Shown: positions 21,106 through 32,405 of the stretch, in pieces | How the letters are laid out: the number at the start of each line of letters is the position of its first letter | Position numbering within the stretch: the first letter of the stretch is position 1 | Assembly (NCBI RefSeq): GCF_042453785.1 | Contig: NC_091676.1 | Location: forward strand, 2,797,501-2,861,500 | DNA from: Malus domestica | Taxonomy: Eukaryota > Streptophyta > Magnoliopsida > Rosales > Rosaceae | Direction: 5' to 3' | Length of the DNA: 64,000 bases | The notes under the pieces: model-generated | Seen by the model: only the letters and a program-made list of their open reading frames with translations | The model's database searches: none | Told to the model about the DNA's origin: nothing | Translations under genes and position numbers: made by a program

Positions 21106-22378
21106 CATCAAAATTAACTAACAAAAAAAAAAAAAAAAAAGAATAAAAGCTAAGAACTAGCTAATCAGTTAATGAGTGATGTGATTAATACTAAGTAGTG
21201 AAGATCGAAACAAAAGCAATTAGGTTTACTGCTAAAAGCAAGGCCATATCAAGGCAACGATGCAGGTTTGGTTGAAGGTGTTCTTCTGCCTGGTAAAGAG
21301 GGGAACTGAAAGCTATAATTTTCCCAAGAATCCAGTTCATGACTTGATGAAGAAGAATCCGAGCATCCCAGCGGCGACGTTGAAGGAGGGGATAATCCGG
21401 ACCCTCTTATGGTGATCTGGTCCTTCCATTCTGAGATTCGATCGTCGTCCTCATACTCGACGGCCTTGATTTTGTCGTCGGAATCGTGAAGCATCGACTC
21501 TGACATCTCCACGGATGCTGCTGATAATTCAGTCCCATGACCGCGAGAGATAATCAGACGTTGCTGAAGAGAATGTTTTAGTTCTAGGGCAATTGAGTCT
21601 TTTGAACACCAATTTTGGTTAGTTATATAAGAGTTAAAAAAAAGTAGGTTATATTTCAATACGTAGTATCTCAAATGGTTATATTTCCAAATTTTCTCCT
21701 CTCGTCCCTCATTTTCTTGTTTATATATATACCCCTAGAAATATTGAAAAATATATTAAATGGAAAAAATTGTGTCATGTTTTTTACTAGTTCACCAAAC
21801 TCTATTTTATGCCCCTTCTCCTCACTATTACTAGTTCAACATCACACATCTGATGTATCAAATAATCAAAATGTTATGTGGGTATGTAGGATTGAAATAG
21901 ACGTGACAATAAATATCAAAATGTTACGGAATTCGACAATCAGAATAGCTTCAAAATTCAATTTAATGTAATAAAAAAAAAAGAATATTTACGTTTAGGT
22001 CGGGATTTTTTTATAATCCAAAAGGGCCTTATGGGTAGTGAACTTACTTTCCCGAAGTAGCAATTATGGTACTTATCTATTAAGCATCGAGTATTCCTGT
22101 GCTTCGTAGGATCGTCAGGGTCAGATCAATTCTGAAAGTATAGACGTTAAAAAACAAACGGAACTCAAAGGACGAGACAATAGGTAAATGGGTTCGCGAG
22201 CTAGTAACTTCATTAAAACATAAAATAATTAATGCAAGCGTTATCTGAAATGATTGGGAGTAGAGTATTTGTAGGTGACTTTGTAGTTTAGATGACTCGA
22301 TCTCTAATGACTTCGTGGGATAACCCTACAGGTCACCAAACTAATCAATAAATAAAGAGAACAAACATTATAAAAAGA
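21106..22378. other. Intergenic with an orphan minus-strand open frame
   Basis: A 141-codon open frame at 21249-21674 (-) has a Ser/Pro-rich end (GSGLSPPSTSPLGCSDSSSSS) and acidic patches and could be an exon remnant, but no family is recognised. The rest (21700-22378) has no supported feature. Confidence 0.35.
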
Positions 22379-22811
22379 GGGATGCTACGTGTCCTCTCTC
22401 AAAGTGAGACTCTATACTATCTTATAGCTTAACATTAATTTTCATGCCAACATTATAAAATATTGTTGTAAGATTCCAAATCATCTAGGGAGTGGATCAT
22501 GTAAGCTTTATATGTATATTCTCATCTCTACCTAGCACGAGGCATTTTAGGAGCTCACTGGCTTCGGATTCCATCGGAACTCCGAAGTTAAGTGAGTTCA
22601 CACGAGAGTATTCCCATGATGAATGACCCACTGAGAAGTTCTCGTGTGAGTTCCCATAAACAAAACTGTGAGGGCGTGGTTGGGGCCCAAAACAGACAAT
22701 ATCGTGCTACAACAGAGTTAAGCCCGAGATGTGACAATTGTGCCAAAAACAGAAAGCGATAGACAATCCATAAAAAGTCTTACTTTTGACAGTGTCTTCT
22801 CAGCATTTCCC
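22379..22811. mobile_element. MITE interrupted by a Cassandra solo LTR
   Basis: Left end gggatgctacgtgtcctctctcaaagtgagact and right end agtcttacttttgacagtgtcttctcagcatttccc (read in pieces) are inverted copies. The flanks ttataaaaaga and ttataagaagc differ at two positions and suggest a 9-11 bp target duplication, as in Mutator-like elements. The middle is split by the solo LTR at 22467-22736. Confidence 0.7.
22467..22736 (+). mobile_element. Cassandra solo LTR
   Basis: A single 270 bp LTR flanked by perfect 5 bp duplications ATTGT (22462-22466 and 22737-22741). It starts TGTAAGA and ends TGTGACA. A 5S rRNA-like block (about 22566-22650) includes gaactccgaagttaag and ccactgagaagttctcgtg. 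It is presumably left by recombination between the two LTRs of a full element. It contains no primer-binding site. Confidence 0.92.
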
Positions 22812-25800
22812 TTATAAGAAGCACCAAATATCCGTCTTCTTCATTGATTCTCTCTTTCACGCACATCAAATTATCTGCCAAGTTGTATCGTTATCCCATT
22901 CAAACCAAAATCCTTTTTCAACCACACAAGTCATGTAATATACTCAAGTAACTAGTATAGACATATATATATATATTTATACACTCATATTGTAAAGTCA
23001 AATAAATTTTAAAAAAACATAGATTCAACCATTAAGTTGGAGACAAAATTGGATGATGCATGACTTTGCATATTCAGTCTCTTGCTTAACTCTCATATTT
23101 TAATTAAGTCTTTCAATCGTAATCATTAATTTTCTTCAACGATCAGGTGCATCCTCCCCAAACCTTTTTATGCCTTAAAATCCCAGTTATTGGAAGCACA
23201 ACACGACATTACAGAGAGGCTTTTTCTTTGTATGCCATTCGGGGTTCAAAACCTGCTGGCCAAAATGGTTTCATATTAAAATTGAGATTCTACTCCTCCC
23301 TTTCTAACATATGTGATCAATGACGAAATCTTAATCCTCCATTGTTTAAGTTATTTATATGTATTCATTATATTATTATAAATTTTATCGATGTCCTCGT
23401 TAGCACTATGGTCTACTAATGTTCTTTTATGCTTATAAGCGGGTTGGCCCAGGTTCGACTTCTATATATTGCTATGGAGGACGAGTTTTTGGAAGAAAAA
23501 CGGCATGTGGGGGAATACAACACAAAGATTTGAAACTACAAAAATAATAATATCAAATGCAGCGAAAAATTGTAAGAGACGGAGGAGGCTATATATGGAT
23601 GACAAGTTCGATACCTAATTATATTGTGTAACGTACTCTACTCAAATCTTCAACTCCAATATCGAGGTATGAAATATATATAATATATGGATATCAAACA
23701 CCTTCCTTGATGCATAATGTTTCATGTTTGAGAATTGAGACGAGTGATTTGTACTCAAAATCCATGTTCATTCGTGGTGAATTTTCTTCAATTTATGTAT
23801 AGCAAGATAGCAATTAATAGGACTTCTCCAAATATTCTCGCGTGCATATTTATATAACCCCTTTAGTGTTTGCCAAGTAAGTTGTATTCTCCATCGTCTT
23901 CAAAAAAAAAAAAAAAAACCTAAAAAAATTTACCAGCTAGTGACAGCAGCGGCAAAACCCTCCGGCAGCAGTCTTTTCGTCTTCTTTTCTCTTCCTCTTT
24001 ATTTTGAATAGGTTGCTAACTATTTTTGAAGTGTATTATATATTGGCAAATAGCACTGTCACACTAGTATATATCCAGTTGTGTTATTTTAGTTTCATGC
24101 TTACAATTGGTTTGGTAGCAATACGTTTGCCGGCGAGTTTAATTAATCTTGTTTAGCATTATACTTATATAGATAATACCTACATCTATCTTAGACAATT
24201 ATCGTATTAAGGATGCAAAACAAGATTAATTGGACAAGCGCGCACACACGCACACATATACAATCGGGAAACATTATAAAATGCTGAGGCCATGCCGAGA
24301 CGATGACGCCCTGCTTGGATAAATAAGTAGTTCATGCGACGTCTGTTGAGGGAAGGAATAAGAATAGATGGCATGGCATATTTAGGGTAGTAACGAAGCG
24401 TACGTGGGCTTTGATTAAGGATAAGCGTGGCGATTGGTCATTGGTGGCGAACTGGCAAAAATGAGGGATTAGGTAGCTTGCTCTTCAGTTTTGGCTATGG
24501 AGTTGGCGTCTGTGAGTCTCTGTCACATGGCCATATATGTTTGTTAAGTGGTTTGTGTTGCAATACATGGTTACATACTTGTTTTTATGTTTGTCCCTGT
24601 TTTAATTTGCTTGTTTTGCATTTCAACATCCTTTCAAGTAATGCAACACTAGTTGTGTTTTCATCAATTGATCTTGTTTCTAATTAGGGTTATGTTGGTA
24701 ATTAATTATATGCATAGTACATAATACGCGTATTTTGTAAAAGGTGTTGTTATTGGTGACAAAGAAAGCATTATTATGCTGTCTTTTGTGGCAAAATATA
24801 AGAGAGAAATTGTATTTACATGTGACGAGTGCAATCCACAATGATTTATTTTAAAAAATAGAAAGAAGTTCATGTTTTTCGTATAATTAGATTATTTATG
24901 AAGCAATTTTATGAAAGAATTTCAATTTTCTCATGTGCCAGCGTTGTGGGAGTGCCATACAATTGACGATAATCAGTATATTGTCAATAGATATTCGATC
25001 TAAAAAATAATTGGGTTATGTACATTACAATTGTTGCAGTTGCTTTCATTCTCAAGGATGATGTTGTGAAGATATTTTATCTTGTAGCGAAAACAGAATC
25101 TTAGTTCCATAACTATTCAATAAGCGTGTGTCACAACAGAACTGAAAAAGTAGGGTTTTTAGCTATTTTATGAGACTGACATAACTTCTTACGTTGATTT
25201 TAATAATGAAAATTAATAGAAATGATCCATGAGTTTGTCCATCCTAAATCATTTTAGTTATTTCGTAAAAAATCTATCAATATTCTCGATAAGTTGAGAG
25301 GTTGGTTTGACAAAAATATCCCTTAAAAGGTGGTCACGTGGTCGTTCATGTGACAATTTAATGAGGATATAGACATATTTTCACTAAAGGACAAAACTAA
25401 TTTATGGTAGATAAACTCATGACCACTTCTTTCGATTTTTGTTGTCAGAGACTAAAGTGAAAAATTATGCTAATTTCATAGATAATGTTGGTAAAAAAGC
25501 TAAGAAGTTATAATAAAGAAATTCGATACTAAAATAGACAGTAGTTATATTCTTAAAATGACAATAGAAATAAGCCGGTAATATGCTAATAAATATATGC
25601 AAGTTCAAGGGAGCACTATAAAAGTATGAAGTCGTAATTTCTAGGATAGTTTCTTGGTTATTATGCAACAGATTTTGATGATTCTGTGAGTCGGTGAATC
25701 CTGTCTCACTGAGTGAGGTTGGTGTTGCCTCGCCAGGGTTGAATTCTGCAAAGCCAAAACCAATAACAAGCAAGTCGTCGATGACGACGATGATGAAAGA

Positions 25801-26836
25801 CAAGACATATGACTCGTGCATGAAGAAAATTGTAAAAGATGATTAGAAATTCTTTCAAATCGTGCATAAAGTGTTCCACGATGTAAAACTTGAATTTAAG
25901 AGTCGGCCGATGTTGAAAAGGTGGGATTAAAAGTTCGAATAATCAACATCAGCATCATTACCTGTATTGAACGCACTCCCCCTTACCCACCATGGTATAA
26001 ATATTTCCAACTAATGAAACTGCAATTAGAGGATCCCAGAAACGATGACATTGACCAGTTGCTGTTGAAGAACACAACAATTCCACATTGAACAAAATTA
26101 AATATGAATTATATCAGGCGGTTTCATTTTTTACCTGACTTGGATTGTGTGGTTTCACTTCTACTGCCACTGGAAGCCTTTTTGTGACGTGTGTGTTGTG
26201 CAGTTAATTATTGAAATATTTATGTGGTTAAATGAACCGCTTACTCGTTTTTCAAATATGTTAAGCCACATTGATGCTAAAAGATGGGTACAATGAACGA
26301 TTGTGACAGCAAGGAATGTGACCCAGCTGATGCAGCACCCGGCAACTTTAATCTAAGAAGGCAAAGAATTTAAGCTTGAAGGGATCCTCTGACAATAACG
26401 ACCTCGGCCTTTCAATCGGCGTCAGTCTTTATCGTTGATTTACAATATGTACTACTGAATATCCTTTTGACTATAAGCTGAAAAAGAATCATCTGGGATT
26501 GGATTATGGCCCCTATAAGATTCGATGCAGTGGGGTTTAAGCTTGGTCAGTCGTTTTATTAGGCTTAATTTGAATACTAATTAAGTAGGGTTTGTGTTCA
26601 GATTGTTTCCAAATATGCGCGTGCATGCAGTTCATCAAGCAGCCAATGGGCCACATGCTACGCGCGGTTCAAAGAATAACCGTACGCACGCTTGCTGATC
26701 AAGCTTAAGTAGATTTACTTAATAAGTAATTTGATAATTAGCTACTCCTAATTAATCTCATTCTCCACAGCAGTAGTACTGTAAGTCTGTAACCCTAAAC
26801 CCTATACTACTCTTTAATCTCGTGTGAAGTTTAATT
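22812..26836. other. Long intergenic stretch, no supported gene
   Basis: AT-rich. At 23395-23510 is tagcactatggtctactaatg, followed by ggttggcccaggttcgactt, resembling A and B boxes of another tRNA-derived SINE, without a clear tail. Open frames at 24427-24687 (+) and 25465-25821 (-) lack recognisable domains. (CA)-rich text occurs near 24240. Confidence 0.45.
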
Positions 26837-27348
26837 TAATCATGCTTTGAACTTCCATTAGTAAAAGAGCACCCAACCCCATAATCATAAAATTACATCA
26901 CAGCTACTTCTCTGGATATGAAAATGAGAAACAAAAATCCCAGTGATCGGGCAACGATTTTCCAACTGTTGACTGTTGAATGCTTTTTCTAGTTGAAAAC
27001 TGATTCACCAAATCGATCGATTCATATACTTATCTTCTTTTCGCATGGTAAAAAGTCCGAAACTAAACATGGAGTTCGATCGGAATCACTTCCTAAACCC
27101 TGAAAATGATCGATCAATGTTCTGTGTTCACATTCCAGAAAATAATATCGAAAAGAGCAACTTAGTAAAGGTTTATAAGTAGTTGAGATATTTTATGTCG
27201 TCAATTAATTTTATGGTTGAACCTTTTTTTTTTATGGTATCAGAGAATGTTTGGCCACTTGTGAAGCCGAATGACCACATGTGTTCCACGTCATTTAATT
27301 TGTGTTGCCACATCAATGTGGATCACTAGTGTAACTAAATTGATGTCC

Positions 27349-28644
27349 ACAATAGGCTTATCCAGCCCTTCTCTATCTCGTACTAAGGTCTCAAATATTA
27401 TTCGTATGGGACAATGGGTTATTCCTTCTATCTTTTCTTCTACTTTCCCAGACCTAACTAAAGAGATTTTAGAAATGCCTCTTCCAATTGATGAGGATAA
27501 AGACGTTTTAATTTGGGAAGCTTCTTCTTCTGGTGGTTTTTCGTTTTCCGATGGCTATGAAATTGTTCGTCATCGGTTTCCTGTCAAGAGTTGGGCTTCC
27601 ATTATCTGGCGTCCTTTCATCCCACCTCGTTACTCTATTTTAGTTTGGAAGATCCTATTCAACAAGCTCCCAACGGAGGATCAACTTCAGCGCCGAGGCA
27701 TCCCGCTGGCTCCAATATGCCAACTATGTCACAAGAATTCTGAATCTATTGACCACTTATTTTCTAGTTGTGACTTTGCACAATGTGCTTGGCGTTGGCT
27801 AGCCACCCAATTTGGCACTATTATTCAACCTACGGGCTCCCTCTCTGATCTATGGCTTGATTTTCTGTCAAAGCGGTTTTCTCCACATCTTCGCAATGTC
27901 TGGCTAGCTTCAGGGTTTTTCTTACTCATGGCTATTTGGAAGATGCGTAATAAAGTGAAGTTTGAAGGCAAACCTCCCTCCTTCTCACGTCTCTGCCGCT
28001 CCACCTTGGCCTGGATTAGGCAGGTTGGAGCTCTCACCCCTGGACATGTACGAGGCATTTTGGACCGGCAACTTTTAGTCTCTCTTGGAATATCGCCTAA
28101 CCCCTGTAAAGCTCATTCTATTGTCCCTGTTCTTTGGCACCCCCCTCCTTCTTCTTGGGTCAAAGTGAATACTGATGGCCTTGCTAAAGGTAATCCGGGT
28201 CCTGCGGCTTGTGGCGGGGTTTTTCGAGATTCTACGGGTTACTTTCTTGGTGGTTTCTCCCTAAGCTTGGGCCATCGTACTTCTTTCTATGCGGAGCTCC
28301 ATGCTGTCATCCTTGCTGTCGAATTGGCCCATGCGCGAGGCTGGCAAAATTTATGGCTTGAAAGCGACTCTTCGAGTGTAATATCATGTTTTGCTTCTGG
28401 ATCTTTCTCTCCCCCTTGGTCGCTCCAGACACGCTGGAACAATTGTACTCTCCTTTTGCAGAACATGGTTTTTCGTTGCTCTCATATTTTTCGAGAAGGG
28501 AATGTTGTTGCTGACAAATTAGCCAATTTAGGGCTACTATCATCTTCACTTGTCTGGCATTCCACTCCCCCAATTGAGATCCTCCCTCCTCTGCACTCAG
28601 ATTTCTTGGGCATGCCAACCTACAGGTTTGTCTCCTCTTCTTGA
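27349..28644 (+). pseudogene. LINE ORF2 3' part: zinc-binding region and RNase H
   Basis: An open frame of ~430 codons without internal stops but lacking endonuclease and reverse transcriptase. Its first part contains the plant LINE zf-RVT region (FNKLPTEDQLQRRGI, then CQLCHKNSESIDHLFSSC, with Cys/Cys and His/Cys ligands). The second part, about 28150-28545, is an RNase H domain: NTDGLAKGNPGPAACGG, YAELHAVILAVELA, LESDSSSVI and ADKLANLG give the Asp-Glu-Asp-Asp acidic set. It runs on to a normal stop at 28644. An upstream in-frame ATG at 27271 lies in pre-insertion flanking DNA, so any product starting there would be a chimera; it is probably not a functional gene. Confidence 0.88.
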
Positions 28645-28718
28645 TGTGTCTTCTCCTTTCTTTTCCTAACCTTTTTGGATTCCCTTTTGTTTTGCAGGTT
28701 ATTACCTTTTAAGGTTTA

Positions 28719-28911
28719 TAGAAGGGTTTGGGCTTATGTCCGCCTAGTCTTTTCCTTGTATTTTCTTTTCCAAGAGGGGTACGGTCTATGTCCCCCCCTC
28801 TTTTTCTGGCATTTCCTTTCTCAAAAGGGGTAAGGTGCATGTCCCCCCCTTTTCTTTTGTATTTCTTTTCTCTTGTTCTATGAGGGGTTAGGTTTATGTC
28901 CCCCCCTGTCT
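28719..28911 (+). repeat. Tandem G-run/C-run hairpin units in LINE 3' UTR
   Basis: Units of ~55-60 bp recur with aggggt, then ggt-tatgtcc, then ccccct. The clear stems are at ~28773-28800, 28823-28853 and 28882-28907, and a weaker, older-looking unit lies at ~28719-28745. Each can pair GGGG with CCCC across a ~14 base loop. Confidence 0.75.
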
Positions 28912-29095
28912 AGGTGTAACTTCTTTTTTCTTATCAATAAAATTCCCTCGTACCGCCGAGGTTCTCAAAAAAAATAAAAATAAAATAAATAAATAAATAA
29001 ATAAATAAATAAATTGATGTCATTGATTATATCGTAATGAAGCCTAGATGTAAATATATATTGTAAACTCTATTGATGAATGAAATCAACGTCAA

Positions 29096-29127
<32 letters not shown>

Positions 29128-29142
29128 GTATGTATGTATATT
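29096..29142. repeat. (AT)n/(ATGT)n microsatellite
   Basis: An alternating AT run with a few interspersed G, just after the LINE in duplication copy A. Confidence 0.85.
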
Positions 29143-30280
29143 TCTCATTATTTTACACACGAGATATAGTCGTACACAACTAATAACACACGAGAGAACT
29201 ATACATAAAAATTAAAGATCAATAGAGTACTCTTGCGAGTCACAAGCTGACTGCTACTAAAAGACATCTGTTCATCAACTCTTAATCACACCCATTAAAT
29301 TAATACACTAATAAATCTACATGCAAGATGAAAGAGACACAATGACACATACACTAGGTTACATGATAGAAGCTATAAAAATTATTTTTGGGCTTTTAAT
29401 TTAATCATGCATTGAACTTCCATTAGTAATAGAGCACCCAACCCCATCATCATCAAATTACATCACAGCTACTTCTCTGGATATGAATATGGAAACGAGA
29501 ATCCCAGTGATCGGCTAACGATTTTCCAACTGTTGACTACTGTTGAATGCTTTTTCAAGTTGAAAACTAATTACCAAATCGATTCATATACGTGTCTTCT
29601 ATGCGCATTGTAAAAAGTCCGACACCAAAAAATGGAGTTCGATCGTAACCACTTCCTAAACTTTGAAGATGATCGATCAATGTTCTGTGTTCACATTCCA
29701 GAAAATGATGAGAAACCTAACAAGGGTTTATAAGGAGTTGTGATACTCCCCAATTAGTTTTATCGTGGTATCCAACTTCTTCATGGTTTGGCCACATGTG
29801 AATCTCAATTGCCACACGTGTTCCACGCATTCAATTTGTGTTGTTTACTTGTTTGGCTTGAAAATCTAGCACACATGAAGAGCCGTGTGAGGATGTGAAG
29901 GTGAAAGAGTCTAACCTCAATGCGGAGAAAAACCTAATAAAGGCTTATAAGAAATCGAACTACTATATTACCAATTAGCCAGTTTTATAAAAACCCCAAC
30001 TTTCTTCCCATATACTCTTAATCAAGAAGCCAAGTCAAAGTCAATGACAAATGAGGATTCTACGATCCCTAAACTACAGCACTTAATGTAAATTGATATG
30101 TCATTTATTTTATCCTAATGAAGCCTAATTAGGGTCCCTCAACTATATTGTAACCTAACAAGATATAGTTGTATACAACCGATAACACACACGAGAGGAC
30201 TATACACAAAAATTAAAGATAAATAGAATAGTCTTGCGAGGGACAAGTTGACTAGTACTAAAAACATTTGTTCATCACCA

Positions 30281-30462
30281 CTTAGTACTACAGTATAATG
30301 ATATTCCTCTTCACTTGTAAGTGAGATGTCTTAAGTTTGACTCTCGTCAAGACGAATTTGAACCGCATTATAATGGTTGACCCATTTTGAGACTTTGCCC
30401 ACTCCCCTACATCTTAATGTAGATAATATTATTTGTTTATAAAAATAAAAATAAGGGACTTA
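30281..30462 (+). mobile_element. tRNA-derived SINE in duplication copy B
   Basis: Contains the family core (cctcttcacttgtaagtgag, agtttgactctcg) and an aaaataaaaataag tail. The flanks ttgttcatcacc and atgttcatcaac are near-duplicates of the target. Duplication copy A has the same target once (ctgttcatcaactc), which confirms insertion. Confidence 0.85.
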
Positions 30463-30560
30463 TGTTCATCAACTCCTAATCACACCCCTTAAATTAATAC
30501 AAGTAATAAGATGAACGAGACAAAAACTAGATTACGTGATAAAAGCTATAGAAACAAAAA

Positions 30561-31083
30561 CAAAAAATGACACGAATTGTACTTTTTTTTGTGAACGACA
30601 TGGATTATGTTTTTTTTAATTACACAAACTTGGTTAGATTATTTTTTGTCCACTTGGCTTAACACGACACTGCATTTGTTGGTCATCTAGACGCACTTAT
30701 CATGATGAAGTGTTGTGTTTGGTTTTTCTATTAAGAGAAGGTTAGATAATTAAATCATTTTTTAAAGATGAACATAATACAAACAAAGAATTTAAGGCTA
30801 GTTTAAGAAGTTTGGAAGAGGGGTTTGGTTTAATGTTAATATTTAAATATTTGGGGACAACCTAGGTTTTCAGTTCAAGAGCTGTTGAATGGAACCACAA
30901 AACGTCAAATGGAATATGGCTTTTCAATTGTTTGTAGAGTGCCTCTATTTCTGTGTACCGATTCAGATTTTTAATCACAATTACATAAAAAAAATGATAA
31001 CAAGAAGAGATTTGTAAACGGCTCTCAAAGAACGTCGTTGTGCACTTTACTTTTATACAAACACAACGTAAATTTGCATGATA
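30561..31083. other. Intergenic, nothing recognised
   Basis: AT-rich sequence without supported gene or repeat. Confidence 0.4.
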
Positions 31084-31296
31084 GCTCGTTTGGAAATACT
31101 TTTAAAATGATTAAAAACGCTTATAGAGAAATTTTTTTTTTTGTTCCAAAAGCACTTGAATTGCTTCCTGCAAGAAGCACGCTTATGTGTTTTTTGCAGG
31201 AAGCACTTCAAACATTTTTTTCAAAATTTACTTGTATTTTTATTAAGAATTAGTTCTAAACACTTTCAGTTATTTTAAAAGTTTTTCCAAATAAGC
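31084..31296. mobile_element. ~213 bp MITE with 24 bp inverted ends
   Basis: Left gctcgtttggaaatacttttaaaa and right ttttaaaagtttttccaaataagc are inverted with about three mismatches. The body has repeated agcac-ttgcttcctgcaag strings. A 71-codon open frame over it is incidental. Confidence 0.7.
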
Positions 31297-32405
31297 CGAT
31301 AACACCTTTTGAGTGTCAACACCAATACTTTGAAAAGAAAGATGAGTTTAAGAGGGAAAATTGGGCTTTAGCCTTTTTGCCCAATATGCTGCCACAGACC
31401 CATGTCATATGAGTTGGATCCCACACTGACCCATTTAAGCCGAAAGCCAAACTAGCATATGGACCCAAGGTGATCTCCGCAAATAGTTTGAAGATTTAAA
31501 TTCTTGTATCCAACACCAATAGATTAATGAAATAGAGCTCTAATTTCCATTTTCCCTTGTTAAAAGGAATATGATATTAAGTAAATGAAACTAGGATAAT
31601 GTTTCCTTTATCCTCGTTCTCAAGATAAAAACTTGTGTTGAGGCGATCAGATTAAGTAATGTTTAGGACATTTTTCATAAAAATATGAAACTTCTCTATA
31701 TTATGGTCTCATGTGATACCACGTCAATGCGAGAGACGCTATAATTATACAATTTTATATAATTTTTTTTTTGGTTTTCACCTTGGCTCCATGCTCAATC
31801 TCTAGAAAGTTCAGTACATATTCAGATGATTTTTAGCATTTTCGTCAAGTCCTTTAAAACTTCATATATTTTTTAGTCTCATGATGTCTTTCATTTAAGG
31901 ATTAGAGCAAAACTTATCAGAATAAACCAAAGCGAGAAACAAAATACAAAATTGAGTTACATGTGGGTTAAGGAAGATTTGCCCTTATATTGATTTGTTG
32001 AAAGTAGCTCCTTTGTCCACGGGTATTGCCAAGATCGTCTTTGATTGCTCACTAAAGTCTATTTCGACCTCTGGACTACCTACCAAATCGAAATTGAGGA
32101 AGTTAGACTAATACGGCGTATGTTACCTACTTTCCTTATTTGCCTTTCCCTATTTATTTTTTTTCACTCATCAGTTGACACTATATAACTTATAACTTGT
32201 TTGTGAGGGAGAAAAATAGATAAGGAAAGACAAATATAAAATATAGCTAGCATTCCCCATACCAATAATCAAATCTCCGGTCAACTAATTGACAAATTAG
32301 AAAAAATATTGAATTTTAGAGGATAAATCGATAATTAAGGCGATTATAAATCTACACGTTTTCTTTGAGTTTGCCAAAAAGCGAAGAACTTTTGAATATC
32401 AAACG
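31297..32405. other. Intergenic upstream of the first hydrolase gene
   Basis: No supported gene. The final part presumably contains the promoter of the following gene, but no clear TATA box stands out. Confidence 0.4.

Larger units (their letters stand above)
27336..29021 (+). mobile_element. 5'-truncated LINE with 12 bp target duplication
   Basis: Perfect 12 bp duplications taaattgatgtc at 27336-27347 and 29010-29021 flank a ~1.66 kb non-LTR retrotransposon ending in a (taaa)n tail. Only the last third of ORF2 is present, so the copy was truncated at its 5' end, the usual outcome of target-primed reverse transcription. Confidence 0.92.
26837..30560 (+). repeat. ~1 kb tandem duplication; each copy hit by a different retroelement
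   Basis: Copy A (26837-29390) and copy B (29395-30560) align through ttccattagta, acatcacagctacttctctggatatgaa, gaacttccatt, cttcctaaac and tgttctgtgttcacattccag, then again after the LINE (aatgaagccta, acacacgagag). Copy A contains the LINE at 27348-29009. Copy B has the uninterrupted site at ~30088-30100 but carries a SINE at 30281-30462 whose site is empty in copy A (~29270). No gene is recognised in the duplicated unit itself. Confidence 0.8.

Noticed and set aside
25465..25821. 118-codon minus frame whose first residues look like a hydrophobic exon 1
   Set aside because: A faint resemblance to DUF1218-type proteins, but no conserved residues follow and no further exon is found.
31038..31253. 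71-codon frame
   Set aside because: Lies over a MITE with clear inverted ends.
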